Shown here piece by piece: positions 39,020-57,285 of a DNA stretch of 64,000 nt. The stretch comes from Mycolicibacterium neworleansense (GTDB taxonomy: Bacteria > Actinomycetota > Actinomycetes > Mycobacteriales > Mycobacteriaceae): contig NZ_CWKH01000002.1 in the NCBI RefSeq assembly GCF_001245615.1, forward strand, positions 1,302,001-1,366,000, read 5' to 3'. The notes beneath the pieces were generated by a model that was given only the letters and a program-made list of their open reading frames with translations, ran no database searches and was not told where the DNA came from. Position 1 is the first letter of the stretch; every line of letters begins with the position of its first letter. The position numbers were made by a program, and so were the translations under genes.

Positions 39020-40912
39020 ATGGCGTTCATCAATCCGTTCATCAAGGACGGTCAGATCAAGTTCCCGGACGGCGCCAGCATCGTCGAGCACGTCGAGCGT
39101 TGGGCCAGGGTTCGCGGCGACAAGCTGGCGTACCGCTTCCTGGACTTCTCCACCGAACGCGACGGCGTCGCCCGCGACCTGACCTGGTCGCAGTTCAGCG
39201 CCCGCAACAAGGCGGTTGCCGCCCGCCTTCAGCAGGTCACCCAAGAAGGTGACCGCGTCGCCATCCTGTGCCCGCAGAACCTCGATTACCTCGTCGCCTT
39301 CTTCGGCGCGCTCTACGCCGGCCGCATCGCGGTGCCGCTGTTCGACCCGTCCGAGCCCGGCCACGTCGGCCGCCTGCACGCGGTATTGGACAACTGCCAC
39401 CCGTCAGCGGTGCTCACCACCACCGACGCCGCCGAGGGCGTCCGCAAGTTCTTCCGCAGCCGGCCGGCCAACCAGCGTCCCCGCGTCATCGCGGTCGATG
39501 CGGTGCCTGACGATGTCGCCGCCACCTGGGCTCATCCGGAGGGACCGGACGAGACCACCATCGCGTACCTGCAGTACACCTCCGGCTCGACCCGGATCCC
39601 GACCGGTGTGCAGATCACCCACCTGAACATGGCCACCAACATCGTCCAGATCGTGGAGGCGCTCGAAGGCGAGGAGGGCGACCGTGGTCTGTCCTGGCTG
39701 CCGTTCTTCCACGACATGGGTCTGGTCACGGCGCTGATCGCCCCGATGATCGGTCACTACTTCACCTTCATGACCCCGGCCGCGTTCGTGCGCCGTCCCG
39801 AGCGCTGGATCCGGGAGATGGCCCGCAAGGAAGGCGACACCGGCGGCGTCATCTCGGTGGCCCCGAACTTTGCCTTCGACCACGCCGCCGCCCGGGGTGT
39901 CCCCAAAGAAGGGGAGTCGGCGATCGATCTCTCCAACGTCAAGGCCGTGCTCAACGGCAGCGAGCCGATCTCGGCGGCCACCGTGCGCCGGTTCAACGAG
40001 GCGTTCAACCCGTTCGGCTTCCCGCCCAAGGCGATCAAGCCGTCCTACGGCCTGGCCGAAGCCACGTTGATGGTGTCGACCACGCCGGCCGCCGAAGAGC
40101 CCAAGATCATCTACGTCGACCGGGACGAGCTGAACACCGGCCGGATCGTCGAGGTCGACGGTGAGTCGCCCAAGGCGGTCGCCCAGGCCTCGGCCGGCAA
40201 GGTCGGCGTCTCGGAGTGGGCGGTCATCGTCGATGCCGAGAGCGCCACCGAGCTGCCCGACGGCCAGGTCGGCGAGATCTGGATCAGCGGCCAGAACATG
40301 GGCACCGGCTACTGGGGGAAGACGGAAGAGTCTGCCGACGTCTTCCGCAACACCCTCAAGTCGCGCACCAGCCCGTCGCATGCCGAGGGCGCTGCCGACG
40401 ATGCCACCTGGGTCCGCACCGGCGACTACGGCGCCTTCTACGACGGCGACCTCTACATCACCGGCCGCGTCAAGGACCTGGTGATCATCGATGGTCGCAA
40501 CCACTACCCGCAGGACCTGGAGTACTCGGCACAGGAAGCCAGCAAGGCCCTGCGAACCGGGTACGTCGCGGCCTTCTCGGTGCCGGCCAACCAGCTGCCC
40601 GACGAGGTGTTCGAGAACGCCCACGCGGGCCTGCACCGCGATGACGACGACAGCTCCGAGCAGCTGGTCATCGTCGCCGAACGCGCACCCGGCTCCCACA
40701 AGCTCGAAGTCGGCCCCATCACCGACGACATCCGGGCCGCGATCGCCGTACGGCACGGCGTGACCGTCCGCGATGTGCTGCTGACCGCGGCCGGCGCCAT
40801 CCCGCGTACCTCCAGCGGCAAGATCGGCCGCCGGGCCTGCCGCTCGGCGTACCTGGACGGGACGCTGCGGTCCGGGAAGATCGCGAACGCGTTCCCGGAC
40901 GAGACGGACTGA
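39020..40912 (+). CDS. fadD32: Long-chain fatty acyl-AMP ligase FadD32
   Basis: 630 aa; activates the very long meromycolic acid as acyl-AMP and loads it onto the N-terminal ACP of Pks13. ANL fold: P-loop [16 protein letters not shown] (near residue 190), [12 protein letters not shown], and the hinge [20 protein letters not shown]. The FAAL-specific insertion is present. ATG at 39020 after GGAGAG. Essential in M. tuberculosis (Rv3801c). First gene of the fadD32-pks13-accD4 operon. Confidence 0.97.
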   Translation: MAFINPFIKDGQIKFPDGASIVEHVERWARVRGDKLAYRFLDFSTERDGVARDLTWSQFSARNKAVAARLQQVTQEGDRVAILCPQNLDYLVAFFGALYAGRIAVPLFDPSEPGHVGRLHAVLDNCHPSAVLTTTDAAEGVRKFFRSRPANQRPRVIAVDAVPDDVAATWAHPEGPDETTIAYLQYTSGSTRIPTGVQITHLNMATNIVQIVEALEGEEGDRGLSWLPFFHDMGLVTALIAPMIGHYFTFMTPAAFVRRPERWIREMARKEGDTGGVISVAPNFAFDHAAARGVPKEGESAIDLSNVKAVLNGSEPISAATVRRFNEAFNPFGFPPKAIKPSYGLAEATLMVSTTPAAEEPKIIYVDRDELNTGRIVEVDGESPKAVAQASAGKVGVSEWAVIVDAESATELPDGQVGEIWISGQNMGTGYWGKTEESADVFRNTLKSRTSPSHAEGAADDATWVRTGDYGAFYDGDLYITGRVKDLVIIDGRNHYPQDLEYSAQEASKALRTGYVAAFSVPANQLPDEVFENAHAGLHRDDDDSSEQLVIVAERAPGSHKLEVGPITDDIRAAIAVRHGVTVRDVLLTAAGAIPRTSSGKIGRRACRSAYLDGTLRSGKIANAFPDETD

Positions 40913-40973
40913 TCGAAACATTCCAGCCAACCGGCCGGCTTGCGCCGTCGACGAGCTTAAAGGTGACCTGAAT

Positions 40974-47941
<6,968 letters not shown>

Positions 47942-48063
47942 TCCGGCCGGGCAGGCCCAGGATGTCCCAGTTTGCGGTGAGCGGCCGGCGCACAGCCTTA
48001 CTCACAAGCGTGTAATTCAAAAACACCGCCTGTGATCAGGTATGACGCCGCGCTCACCGGAAT

Positions 48064-48083
48064 CTATCCACAAGTTATCCACA
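48064..48083. promoter_or_regulatory. Pair of DnaA boxes between accD4 and the FAD oxidoreductase gene
   Basis: CTATCCACA (48064-48072, one mismatch) and perfect TTATCCACA (48075-48083) lie in the same orientation with eleven-base spacing, about one helical turn. This fits cooperative DnaA binding. The pair sits 60-80 bases upstream of the oxidoreductase ATG. Confidence 0.45.
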
Positions 48084-48142
48084 GGAAGCCTGTGTTGGCT
48101 GGATGCTCGGCTGGTTAGTCTGGTGGCGAAGGGGGACCGGCT

Positions 48143-49555
48143 ATGAGCACCGCTGTCGTCGTGGGGGGTGGGCCCAACGGGCTTGCGGCCGCCATCGTGC
48201 TGGCCCGGGCCGGCCATGAGGTCACCGTGCTCGAAGCCGCCGACGAGATCGGTGGCGGTGTGCGCTCGGGAACCGTCGACGGCGTCGTGGTGGACCATTG
48301 CGCGGCGATCCATCCGATGGCGGTGGGGTCGGCGTTTCTGACCGGCCTGGATCTCGAGCGGCACGGATTGCGTTGGCGCTGGCCGGAAATCGACTGTGCC
48401 CACCCGCTCGATGACGGCACCGCCGGCCTGCTGTACCGCAGCGTCGAGGAGACGGCGGACGGGCTGGGCGCCGACGGCGGCCGCTGGCGCGCTCTGTTCG
48501 GCGGCCCGTCGGCCCGTTTCGACGCGCTCTCGCAGGACATCATGGGCCCGTTGCTGCGGGTTCCCGCACATCCGTTGGCGCTGGCCCGGTTCGGTGCACC
48601 CACGGTGCTGCCGGCCTCGGTGCTGGCCCGGCTCTTCCGCACGCCGGCCGCCCGTGCGTTGTTCGGAGGTGTTGCCGCGCATACCTTCCGGCCGCTGCAC
48701 TATCCGATGACCTCGGCGATCGGGTTGGGCATCCTGACGGCGGGGCACCGGCACGGATGGCCTGTCGCCGAAGGCGGGTCTCAGGCGATCACCGATGCGC
48801 TGGCTTCGGTGCTGGCCGGCTTGGGCGGCAAGGTACACACCGGGACACGGATCACCACGGCCTCCCAGTTGCCGCCGGCCGATATCACGATGTTCGACCT
48901 GTCACCGACCGCCGTCGCCGACATCCTGGGTAACCGGCTGCCGCGGCGGGCCGCCCGGGGTTTCCGTCGGTTCCGTTACGGCCCAGGCGCATTCAAGGTC
49001 GACTTCGCGGTGCGCGGCCCGGTGCCATGGACCAATCCGCTCGTGGGTCGGGCCGGGACGGTGCATCTGGGTGGTGACTTCGACGAGATCGCGACCACCG
49101 AACGCGAGATTCATGCCGGACGCATGCCACGCCGCCCGTTCGTTCTGGTGGGTCAGCAGTACCTGGCCGACCCGGGCCGCTCGGCCGGGGAGATCAATCC
49201 GATCTACGCGTATGCCCATGTGCCGCACGGATACACCGGTGACGCCACCGAGGCCGTCATCGCGCAGTTCGAGCGGTTCGCGCCGGGCTTCGCCGCCCGG
49301 ATCGTCGGCACGGCAGTGCGCTCGACCACCGAGATGCCGCTGTACAACCTGAACTACGTCGGCGGAGATATCTGCACGGGCGCCAAGGACATCCGGCAGT
49401 TGGTGTTCGGGCCACGACCCACCCTGGTGCCCTACGACGTCGGGATCCCGGGGATGTACATCTGCTCGGCGGCTACCCCGCCGGGGCCGGGTGCCCATGG
49501 CATGTGCGGCGCCAATGCCGCGACCCGTGCGCTCGCGCATCTGCGGAGTCGTTGA
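48143..49555 (+). CDS. FAD-dependent oxidoreductase (phytoene desaturase/amine oxidase-like)
   Basis: 470 aa, ATG 48143 after AAGGGGG. The N-terminal Rossmann motif VVVGGGPNGLAAAIVLARAG and the following GHEVTVLEAADEIGGGVRS are the dinucleotide-binding signature of the phytoene desaturase/ProtoX superfamily. The C-terminal FAD motif includes PGMYICSAATPPGPGAHGMCG. The substrate is not predictable. There are no carotenoid genes nearby. It stands between the mycolate operon and emb genes, where M. tuberculosis has other genes, so it is an accessory insertion relative to that species. Confidence 0.85.
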   Translation: MSTAVVVGGGPNGLAAAIVLARAGHEVTVLEAADEIGGGVRSGTVDGVVVDHCAAIHPMAVGSAFLTGLDLERHGLRWRWPEIDCAHPLDDGTAGLLYRSVEETADGLGADGGRWRALFGGPSARFDALSQDIMGPLLRVPAHPLALARFGAPTVLPASVLARLFRTPAARALFGGVAAHTFRPLHYPMTSAIGLGILTAGHRHGWPVAEGGSQAITDALASVLAGLGGKVHTGTRITTASQLPPADITMFDLSPTAVADILGNRLPRRAARGFRRFRYGPGAFKVDFAVRGPVPWTNPLVGRAGTVHLGGDFDEIATTEREIHAGRMPRRPFVLVGQQYLADPGRSAGEINPIYAYAHVPHGYTGDATEAVIAQFERFAPGFAARIVGTAVRSTTEMPLYNLNYVGGDICTGAKDIRQLVFGPRPTLVPYDVGIPGMYICSAATPPGPGAHGMCGANAATRALAHLRSR

Positions 49556-49569
49556 ATTCCGCTCGGGCC

Positions 49570-50178
49570 TCAGGGTTTCAGGCCTGCGATGAAGATCTGG
49601 AGCAGCCCGCCCACGGTGGATTCGAAATCGGTCACCATGGCGTTGTGTCCACCAGCCTCTGGCGCCGTCCAGGCCCAGGTCGTCCCGGTGAATGCGTGGA
49701 CCGCCGCGGTCAACGATGCCACCTGCGCATCGGACATCGGAAGTGACTGTCGCAGAGCGGAACCGAGTCGCCACTGCGCATCCTGGCCCTGCGCCACTAG
49801 CGCGTCGTGGTCATCGGGCCCGAGCCGGCCGATGAGTACGGGTGAGGCCGCGATGAGATCGCACAGCACCGGGCGCGCGGCCAGGGTGTGGGCCAGTGCG
49901 GCCGCCGGAGGGGTGGTGCGTAGTTCCTCGGCCAGGGCGTCGATCCAGGCCAGGTGCTCCTCGTACATCACCCGCAGCAGCAGTGCCTCGCGTGAGCCGA
50001 CGTAGCGCAGGATGCCCGACTTGGCCAGCCCGGCGGCAGCGGCGACATGACCCAACGTCAATGTCGCGGCCGGGGTCTGTGTCAAACACTCACGCGTCGC
50101 GGTCAGCAACCGGGACAACCGGTCCTGACGCTGTGCCTGACTGCGTGCGCGGGTGAACGGTGGGGCGGATTCCGGCAT
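49570..50178 (-). CDS. TetR family transcriptional regulator
   Basis: 202 aa from ATG 50178 (MPESAPPFTRARSQAQRQ). The N-terminal helix-turn-helix (about residues 20-65) reads LTLGHVAAAAGLAKSGILRYVGSREALL. The C-terminal ligand-binding domain is of the TetR type with an unknown effector. It is divergent from the SRPBCC gene, and the 13-base palindrome at 50190-50202 between them is the probable operator, so it likely represses itself and the SRPBCC gene. Confidence 0.9.
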   Translation of the reverse strand: MPESAPPFTRARSQAQRQDRLSRLLTATRECLTQTPAATLTLGHVAAAAGLAKSGILRYVGSREALLLRVMYEEHLAWIDALAEELRTTPPAAALAHTLAARPVLCDLIAASPVLIGRLGPDDHDALVAQGQDAQWRLGSALRQSLPMSDAQVASLTAAVHAFTGTTWAWTAPEAGGHNAMVTDFESTVGGLLQIFIAGLKP

Positions 50179-50189
50179 TCCGCGATAAT

Positions 50190-50202
50190 AGAACACTGTT
50201 CT
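50190..50202. promoter_or_regulatory. Probable TetR operator
   Basis: AGAACACTGTTCT is a near-perfect palindrome (AGAACA/TGTTCT arms around a central base). It lies in the 40-base gap between the divergent tetR-like and SRPBCC start codons, so occupancy would block both promoters. Confidence 0.6.
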
Positions 50203-50218
50203 GTTAAAGTCGCGAACC

Positions 50219-50662
50219 GTGAACCGCTATGAATGCGTCGTCCGCCGCCGGAGCACCGCATCGCCCGCAACCCTGTTCGCCATCGTGTCCGACGGGTCCC
50301 GCTGGTCCGAGTGGGCCAAACCCCTGATCGCCTACTCGGCGTGGGAGACGCGGGGCCCGGCTGACGACGGCGGGGTCGGGGCGATCCGGGCCGTGGGCGT
50401 GCGCCAGAGGCCGACCCGGGAGATGACCACCATCCATGAACCGGGCCGCAGGCACGGCTACACCATGCTGACGGACGGCCCGATCCGCGACTATCAGGCC
50501 GAGGTGTCGTTCACCGCGGATGCCGACGCCACGCAGGTGACGTGGCGCGGTAGTTACGAGACCCGTTGGCGGGTGGTCGGGTTGGGCTATTGGCTCGTCC
50601 TGCGGGTGGTGCTCGGGACGCTGTCGCGCAAGCTTGTCAGTGCGGCCGAGCGGCACGGATAG
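50219..50662 (+). CDS. SRPBCC (START/Bet v1-like) family protein
   Basis: 147 aa, GTG start. The family pattern is clear: SPATLFAIVSDGSRWSEWAKP at the N-terminus, GVGAIRAVGV in the middle, and a long C-terminal helix (VLRVVLGTLSRKLVSAAE). These proteins bind hydrophobic ligands or act as polyketide cyclase-like enzymes. Ligand unknown. Probably controlled by the divergent TetR gene. It converges on embB with a large hairpin between. Confidence 0.82.
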   Translation: MNRYECVVRRRSTASPATLFAIVSDGSRWSEWAKPLIAYSAWETRGPADDGGVGAIRAVGVRQRPTREMTTIHEPGRRHGYTMLTDGPIRDYQAEVSFTADADATQVTWRGSYETRWRVVGLGYWLVLRVVLGTLSRKLVSAAERHG

Positions 50663-50677
50663 CCCGCCTGACGGCCA

Positions 50678-50736
50678 CGAGCGTGCGCAAACTGTTGCCC
50701 GTCAACGGTGTGTCGGGCAGCAGACGCGCACGCTCG
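50678..50736. terminator. Two-stem bidirectional terminator between the SRPBCC gene and embB
   Basis: CGAGCGTGCGC (50678-50688) pairs with GCGCACGCTCG (50726-50736). Inside, CTGTTGCCCG (50692-50701) pairs with CGGGCAGCAG (50714-50723) with one G-T. The composite long hairpin lies between two converging genes and would serve both directions. Confidence 0.6.
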
Positions 50737-50759
50737 CGGTGCAGAGGCCAGGGCAACGG

Positions 50760-53700
50760 CTACGGCTTGATGCGGATCCGCCCCGGCTTGTAAAGCCCGG
50801 AATGCGTCGCTGTGCCGAGCTCGACCTCCGCCGGAACCGCATCGACGATGGTGTCGAACCTGCGCAGCGAACCCCAGTCGCGGCCCCAGTCCTTGTTCAG
50901 ATAGGTGGCCATCACATGCTGGCGCAGCAGCAGGTCACTGATGCCCAGCAGGCCGCCGTTGATGCCGTCCTCCCAAGTGTCGGTGTCCTTCATCTTGGCG
51001 TTGTAGTCCGGGGTGATCCGGAACTTCGGCACCTCGGTGACACCGTTGGCGTGCAGCATCGGCTGCTGGCACGGGAATGCCATGCCCACGGCCCAGTCCA
51101 TCAGCACCGGCTGCTGTGATCCGACGTACTCCTGCACGGTCTTGACCTCGGGGACCCGGGGCGGGGTGACCGCGATCCAGTCTCCGGGGCTCAGCGACAG
51201 GTCGTCGGCGATGACCCGGACGAACGTGGCGTCGGCGGGAATCTCGCTGCGGTCGAAGCGCAGGTTGCGCCATGACGGGATCGGCCCGAGGTCATACGGC
51301 ACCACCCGTCCGGCCGGCACGGCAGCGCCGTCGGGCCCGGGCCGGCCGTACTCCAGCTCGACCGTCTGGCCTTCGGTGCGGCCGTTGAAGATGCTGTTGC
51401 CGGTGATGGTTCCGGCCGCGGTGACGACCACCAGCGGGTGGGCGGCGTCAGGCGCGGGCAGTTGGTACCAGGCCGAGGCGAGCTTGCTCACCTGCTGGGC
51501 AGGGCCTGCGGCGTAGCTGCCGGCCAGCGGGACCCGGGCCGGGTCCAGCCCGTAGGGCAGCGGCACCGTCGAGCCGTTGATGCCCGGGGTGTCCAGCTTG
51601 GCGTCAGCATTCCAGTCTGCGTCGATGCCGGGCATCGGCACGGTGATCCGGATCGCTTCGGCGACGATATGGTCGGGCACACCGTTGGGGGTGAACCCGG
51701 TCGGCGCGGTGCCGCCCAGCGGCCCCAGTGGGCCGTACTCGCCCGGTACCGGGGTGAGGAACCCGTCGTTGGTGTCCGGTTCGACCAGCACGTCGTCGGC
51801 CAGACCGCAGCCGCCGGCGAACGCGCGCAGGTTCGACGATGCATTGGAGTAGGTGCCGTCCTGACGCACCACGCCGTAGAGCATCGAACCGACGAACACC
51901 ACCACCATGAACCCGGCCGCGAGCGGCACCGGTGCGGTGGTCAGCGCCCGCACCAACCGGCCCTCGGCCGATGGCCGCAGGTGCAGCCAGAACGCCCACA
52001 GGGCGGTGATGGCGAACAGCGCGAAGAAGATGGCGCTCACGGTGATTCCGCCGATGTTGGGCTTGTCGTTGTTGAACGGCACGCCGTAGCTGGACACGTA
52101 CCACCAGCCGTTGGTGCTGGCGAAGCACAGCGCGAGCACGAACAGCACCGCAGACGTGAAGGCCATGCGGTTGCGCGCCGAGCGCAGCACCGCCGGCCCG
52201 GCCAGCACCGTCACCACCGCGGCCATCGCGGCACCCACCGCGGCGAACAGGCCGAAGTGGTGGACCCACTTGGTCGGAGCGAACTGCAGAAAGAAGATCG
52301 TGGCGAAGATGATGCCCATCAGGCGCCATACCGGTCCGCGGGCCACACCGGGAACCCGCTTGCGCCGCAACATGATGAACAATGAGGCGAACAGGCTCAG
52401 CGCGGTGATCATGAAGCCGAACCGGCGCGACAGCGAGCCGTCCACGGTCGGCAGGATCAGGTAGTAGTAGCGCAGGTTCTCGGTGTACCACTCCTGTGCG
52501 GGCCCGATCGCGGTGCGAATTCTGGTGGCTTCCATCACCGTTGCCAATGTCTGGTCGGCGAACACCACGGTCAGGATCACTGTGCCCGCCGCGAGCAGCG
52601 GCAACACCAGCGGCCACACGCCGAGAACGCGGCGGCGGCGCACCAGGATGCGCAGCAGCGGACGGCCACCGGCCACCAGTGCGGCGACGGCGATCAGGCC
52701 GGTCGGCTGGATGCCGAGGGTGAAGGCCGCCGAGATGATCGCCATGGCGGCGGGGGTGAGCCGGCCGGAGATGATGGCCCGCTCGATGAGCACGTAGGTG
52801 ATCAGTGCGCCGGTGGCGATCTGGCCTTCGGGGCGCAGTCCGTTGTTGAACGGCATCCAGGCCGCCAGCAGCACCATGCCCGCCGCCCACAGTGCGGGCC
52901 TGGACGCGATCACCGCGGGCCCGAGCCGGGGCAGCACCTCGCGAGACAGCAACAGCCAGCACACGATTCCGCATAGCAGGTCGGGTAGCCGCATCCAGAT
53001 GCTGGCGTCGCTGACATGGGTCATCAGGGCCAGCAGGTTGTAGTACCAGCCGAAGGGGTCTTCGGGGCTGCCGAACCAGCGGAAGTAGTTGGACATGTAG
53101 CCGGCGTGGTCGGCCACCCGCGCCATCTGGAGCTGATAGCCGTCGTCGGACGAGTTCGCGCCGATGATGTGCCACAGCAGGAATCCGCCGACCACCACCA
53201 CATCGACGGCGCTGAACGTACGCCAGCGTGACGGGATCAGGTGGTGCATCCGCCGGCCGTCGAGGCGGTCCAGCCGCCAGAGCGCCAGCACCGCGACCAC
53301 GGTGGCGGCGATCCCGAGCAGCATCGCCGCCAGTTTGAGGCCGGTGGGCTTGGAGGTGAACCGGGTGTCGATCGTGGCCGAGAGGGAAAGGCCTTGCGGG
53401 GCAGGCCCGCTCAGCTCGGTGAAGACACCGACGATCTGGGGACGCAGGTTCGGGTCGGCGAAGCCGGTGCGCAGCTCCTTGCCGTCGGTTCCGGTGAGCC
53501 CGACGAACGTGGCGAAGGTGCCCGCATCCGACGAGGTGATCTCGACGTGTGAGCAGCCTGCGGCCTTCTCGCGCGGGACGCTGGCGATCACCACGTTGCG
53601 GTCGGTGATGTCGACGCGCTTGCTGTTGACGTTGACGAACAACGCGTTGAGCGCGGCCTGCCTGCCCTCCTTGGGCGCGGTACCCAGCACCATGCCGCCC

Positions 53701-53954
53701 TCGGGCGGCATCGAGCGGATCAGGTCACACGGCACCGTCACCGACATGGTGACCGGGGTCTGGGTGATCAGCGGTGCGGTGACGTTGTTCAGCTGGCCGC
53801 CCTGGGGCCAGTTCAGCGTGGCGGTGGTCTGCACCACCGGCAGCAGCGGTGTGGCCACCGCGCACAGGAAGCCGATCAGGCCGGCGATCATCGCGACCCA
53901 GCGGGTCAGCTGAACGTTCTTGTCAGCGCTGTGTTCGCGCAGGGTCACGCTCAT
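50760..53954 (-). CDS. embB: Arabinosyltransferase EmbB
   Basis: 1064 aa (1098 in M. tuberculosis Rv3795). GT-C arabinofuranosyltransferase that, as an EmbA-EmbB heterodimer, forms the alpha-1,3 branch of arabinogalactan using DPA. About 15 membrane helices; the catalytic aspartates are Asp270-Asp271 (GANSSDDGY) in the first extracellular loop. The position equivalent to ethambutol-resistance residue Met306 is Met277 ([10 protein letters not shown]), the susceptible-type residue. Carbohydrate-binding domains lie in the C-terminal region. Its ATG overlaps the embA stop (ATGA). Target of ethambutol. Confidence 0.96.
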   Translation of the reverse strand: MSVTLREHSADKNVQLTRWVAMIAGLIGFLCAVATPLLPVVQTTATLNWPQGGQLNNVTAPLITQTPVTMSVTVPCDLIRSMPPEGGMVLGTAPKEGRQAALNALFVNVNSKRVDITDRNVVIASVPREKAAGCSHVEITSSDAGTFATFVGLTGTDGKELRTGFADPNLRPQIVGVFTELSGPAPQGLSLSATIDTRFTSKPTGLKLAAMLLGIAATVVAVLALWRLDRLDGRRMHHLIPSRWRTFSAVDVVVVGGFLLWHIIGANSSDDGYQLQMARVADHAGYMSNYFRWFGSPEDPFGWYYNLLALMTHVSDASIWMRLPDLLCGIVCWLLLSREVLPRLGPAVIASRPALWAAGMVLLAAWMPFNNGLRPEGQIATGALITYVLIERAIISGRLTPAAMAIISAAFTLGIQPTGLIAVAALVAGGRPLLRILVRRRRVLGVWPLVLPLLAAGTVILTVVFADQTLATVMEATRIRTAIGPAQEWYTENLRYYYLILPTVDGSLSRRFGFMITALSLFASLFIMLRRKRVPGVARGPVWRLMGIIFATIFFLQFAPTKWVHHFGLFAAVGAAMAAVVTVLAGPAVLRSARNRMAFTSAVLFVLALCFASTNGWWYVSSYGVPFNNDKPNIGGITVSAIFFALFAITALWAFWLHLRPSAEGRLVRALTTAPVPLAAGFMVVVFVGSMLYGVVRQDGTYSNASSNLRAFAGGCGLADDVLVEPDTNDGFLTPVPGEYGPLGPLGGTAPTGFTPNGVPDHIVAEAIRITVPMPGIDADWNADAKLDTPGINGSTVPLPYGLDPARVPLAGSYAAGPAQQVSKLASAWYQLPAPDAAHPLVVVTAAGTITGNSIFNGRTEGQTVELEYGRPGPDGAAVPAGRVVPYDLGPIPSWRNLRFDRSEIPADATFVRVIADDLSLSPGDWIAVTPPRVPEVKTVQEYVGSQQPVLMDWAVGMAFPCQQPMLHANGVTEVPKFRITPDYNAKMKDTDTWEDGINGGLLGISDLLLRQHVMATYLNKDWGRDWGSLRRFDTIVDAVPAEVELGTATHSGLYKPGRIRIKP

Positions 53955-56900
53955 GGCAGGGCCCGGATCGGTCCGGGCCGGCTGAAGCCGAACACTCGCT
54001 GAGTTCCTTGATCGATGTTGGCCACGGGCGCCTGCCCGGCCGGTACCACCGGGTCGTATTTCTCGATCGAGCCCCAGTCTCGGTACCAGTCGTCACGCAG
54101 ATACGTCGGAATGGTCGACGTGCGCAGCAGCGCCTGGATGAAGAGGAAGGGACCACCCTTTTGGGCGGACTGCCACATGTTCGACGACACCACCACTTGC
54201 TTGACGTTGGGAAGGATGCGGTATTCCGGCAGCTCGGCCACGCCGAGGCGTTCGGAGAACGGGCGCTGGCAGGGGAAATTCGCGGCGGTCGCGATGTCCA
54301 TCAGCACCGGGGTCTGCGAGCCGAGGAACTCACTTGCGGTCTTCAGGGTCGGCACCCGCGGCGGGGTGAAGCCGAACCACTGGTCCTCGGACAGGTTCGG
54401 ATCGTCGGCGACGATCCGCGCCACGTTGGCCTCCGGCGGTGCCCAGGCCAGCGGGAAACGCAGGTTGCGCCAGGCGTATTGGGCGAACACGTCGATCGGC
54501 TGCACGGCGTCGAGGGCCTGGAAGCTGCCGTCGGGACGGTGCACGCCCCACTGCAGTTTCAGGGACTGGCCGTAGTGGAACTCGTGCTCTTCGTCGTAGT
54601 ACCAGATGGCGCCGGCGGCGGCGACGGTCACCAGCGGCCGGTCCGCGGTGCGGGGCGGCAGTTGGTACCAGGCCGAGGTGGCCTTGGCGGCGACGGTGTT
54701 CTCCTTGTAGCTGCCCATCACCGGGGTACGGGCCGGGTCGAGGCCGAACGGCAGGTACACGCGGGAGCCGTTGACGCCGACGGGTCCGTAGCCGCCACCG
54801 GTGCCCGCGGCGTAGGCGATGCCGACGTTGGGCTTGTTGGGCGAGCCGTCGGAGTTGACCGTGCCGGGGTTGGCGACGACGGGCTTCGGCGGTTCGAGGG
54901 TGTCGCTGATTCCGTTGGGGGTGAAGCCGACGGGGTTCTCGCCGCCCAGCGGGCCGTACTCGCCGTAGGTCTGGCCGGGTACCGGCTGCAGCATGCCCGC
55001 GTTGGTGTCGGCCTCGACCAGAACGTCGTCGGCCATGGCGCAGCTGTTCGAGGACAGGCCCGAGGTCAGCGCCGACAGGTTGGCCTTGGCGGTGCTGTAG
55101 ACGGGGTAGCGCTGGACGAAGCCCTTGGTCATCGACCCGACTTCGAGCAGCACCATGATGACCGCGACCACGAGCAGCGGCGTCGAGGCCAGGACCCGGT
55201 TGCGCCGGGTGTTGGCCACCTCGGTGTGCCCGGCGTAGTCGATGCGGAAGTGCAGCCAGCCGGCCAGCACTGCGGTGATGATCGCCAGGGCCAGGAACAT
55301 GGTGGTCACCGGATAGCCGGCGATCACGGGTTGGCGGTCGAACCAGGGCACGCCGTAGTTGCCGACGTAGAACCAGCCGTTGATGCCCGAGGTGGCCCAG
55401 GCGAGCACGAACAGCAGTGCGGTGACGTAGAGGGCCAGGTTGCGTCGGCTGTGCAGGCCCACGAGGGCGAAGGCGAACGCGGTCAGTGCGCCGAGTGCGG
55501 CGGCCAACCCGGCGAAGGCACCGAACTGTACGGCCCATTTGGTCGGGGTGAAGTGCAGCAGGAGCAGGCCGATCGCGGTGGTGCCGAGCAGTCGCCAGAC
55601 GGGGCCGCTGGCGATGCCGGGCACGTGACCCTTGCGCAGCAGCAGGGCGATCATGCCGAACAGGCACAGCATCATGGCCAGCACCGCGAAGCGTCGAGTG
55701 AGTGACGAGTCCACCGAATCTTCCACGGTCAGGAAGTAGTAGCGCAGGAATTCCTGGTACCAGGAGATGGTCGGGCCGACGGTGTACTTGATCCGGGCTG
55801 ATTCGGCCACGGTGGCCAGGGTCTGGTCGCGGAACACGACGACGAAGATCAGCGCGGCCGAGCCGGCGAGTGCGGCCAGTGCGGGCAGGGCCAGGCGGCG
55901 CGACTTGATGATCCGGATGACGCTGCGGGCACCGACCAGCAGCGGGGCAACGGCGATGATTCCCTGCGGGGCCAGGGTCACGCTGAACGCCGCGACGATG
56001 ATCGCCAGGGCGGTGGGCCAGATCCGGTGGGTGGCGATCGTATTCTCGACGAGGGCCCACACCGCGAGCACGCCGAACGCGATCAGCGGTTCGGGACGTA
56101 GGCCGTTGTTGAACGGGAACCAGGCGGCCAGGAAGACCGCACCCGCTGTCCACATGGTGACCCGGTTGAGGGCGACGCGCCGGCCGAGGCGGGGAAGCAC
56201 CCAGCGGCTCAGCAGCAGCCAGGTGCCGATGCCGGCCAGGGTGGCGGGCAGGCGCATCCAGACCCCGGCCGTGCTGATCGCCGCGAACTGGGCCAGCACC
56301 GACTGGTACCAGTCGAACGGGGCCTCGGTGGCGCCGAAGTAGCGGAAGTAGTTGGCGGTGTACCCGGCGTCGGCCGACACTCGCGCGATGGTCAGGTTGT
56401 ACCCGTCGTCCGACGAGATGGCGCCGATGACATGCCACAGCAGCAGGCCGCCGATGACTCCGATGTCGGCGATCCAGGTGGCAAGCGGAACCTTGATGAA
56501 GCGGTGCCAGGCGCTGCGGATCCGGTGGCTGCCCTGGCGGTCGAGCACGGCCAGCGCGATGATCGAGGCCACCACGCACACCACGCCGAGCGCCATCACG
56601 AGCAGTTTCAGGGCGGTCGGTGCGGTGATGAACCGGGTGTCGACGTCGACGCGGGCGCTCAACCCGGGTTGCGGTGCCACCTTCATGTCGGTGAACAGGC
56701 CGGCGACCTGAGGTTTCTTCTCCACCGCCGCGGTGCCGGTGGCACCGGGGATGCCGACGAAGTCCGCGCCGACCCCGCCGAGGTTCGCCCACAGGTGCAG
56801 CGCGCTGCAGCCGCCGGCGTTGATCGCCGCGCGGGGGGCGACGGCGGCCACCGAGTCGCGGAACGCCACCACCACGGTTTCGGTGTTGGCCCGCACGAAC

Positions 56901-57217
56901 AGCCCGTTGCGGCTGGCGTCGATGCCGCCCGAGGGAATGGTGGAGAACACCAGGCCGCCCTCGGCGGGCAGCGTCGCGATCGCCGAGCACGGGATCGACA
57001 CGTCGAGGGACTGTGGGGCACCCGACACCAGCGGGGCCGTCACCGCGGTGACGTTCCCCGCCGCGTCGGTGCCCTGCGGCCACTGGATGGTCGCGGTGGT
57101 CTGTTTGACGGGCAGCAGCGGCACCAGCGCGCACAGCACCACACCCGCGATGCCCGCGACGATGGCGATCAGGCGTGCGATGCCCACAACACGTTCGGTT
57201 GGCTCATCGGAAGGCAC
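53951..57217 (-). CDS. embA: Arabinosyltransferase EmbA
   Basis: 1088 aa, GTG start. Same architecture as EmbB: N-terminal periplasmic jelly-roll domain, polytopic GT-C core with [28 protein letters not shown], and C-terminal carbohydrate-binding domains ([18 protein letters not shown]). It pairs with EmbB for arabinogalactan branching. Position between embC and embB matches Rv3794. A 68-base gap separates it from embC, whereas embB follows with an ATGA overlap, so embA-embB are the more tightly coupled pair. Confidence 0.96.
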   Translation of the reverse strand: MPSDEPTERVVGIARLIAIVAGIAGVVLCALVPLLPVKQTTATIQWPQGTDAAGNVTAVTAPLVSGAPQSLDVSIPCSAIATLPAEGGLVFSTIPSGGIDASRNGLFVRANTETVVVAFRDSVAAVAPRAAINAGGCSALHLWANLGGVGADFVGIPGATGTAAVEKKPQVAGLFTDMKVAPQPGLSARVDVDTRFITAPTALKLLVMALGVVCVVASIIALAVLDRQGSHRIRSAWHRFIKVPLATWIADIGVIGGLLLWHVIGAISSDDGYNLTIARVSADAGYTANYFRYFGATEAPFDWYQSVLAQFAAISTAGVWMRLPATLAGIGTWLLLSRWVLPRLGRRVALNRVTMWTAGAVFLAAWFPFNNGLRPEPLIAFGVLAVWALVENTIATHRIWPTALAIIVAAFSVTLAPQGIIAVAPLLVGARSVIRIIKSRRLALPALAALAGSAALIFVVVFRDQTLATVAESARIKYTVGPTISWYQEFLRYYFLTVEDSVDSSLTRRFAVLAMMLCLFGMIALLLRKGHVPGIASGPVWRLLGTTAIGLLLLHFTPTKWAVQFGAFAGLAAALGALTAFAFALVGLHSRRNLALYVTALLFVLAWATSGINGWFYVGNYGVPWFDRQPVIAGYPVTTMFLALAIITAVLAGWLHFRIDYAGHTEVANTRRNRVLASTPLLVVAVIMVLLEVGSMTKGFVQRYPVYSTAKANLSALTSGLSSNSCAMADDVLVEADTNAGMLQPVPGQTYGEYGPLGGENPVGFTPNGISDTLEPPKPVVANPGTVNSDGSPNKPNVGIAYAAGTGGGYGPVGVNGSRVYLPFGLDPARTPVMGSYKENTVAAKATSAWYQLPPRTADRPLVTVAAAGAIWYYDEEHEFHYGQSLKLQWGVHRPDGSFQALDAVQPIDVFAQYAWRNLRFPLAWAPPEANVARIVADDPNLSEDQWFGFTPPRVPTLKTASEFLGSQTPVLMDIATAANFPCQRPFSERLGVAELPEYRILPNVKQVVVSSNMWQSAQKGGPFLFIQALLRTSTIPTYLRDDWYRDWGSIEKYDPVVPAGQAPVANIDQGTQRVFGFSRPGPIRALP

Positions 57218-57285
57218 GAGGCTCGATGTTATGCGACCCGTATGTGAGCCCCGGTCCGCCCTGCCGCGTGCTCAGGAGCTGTGTC

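Noticed and set aside
54330..57134. Long alternative frame inside embA (934 codons)
   Set aside because: Arg/His/Gly-rich composition typical of a frame-shadow. The embA frame holds all family motifs without interruption.
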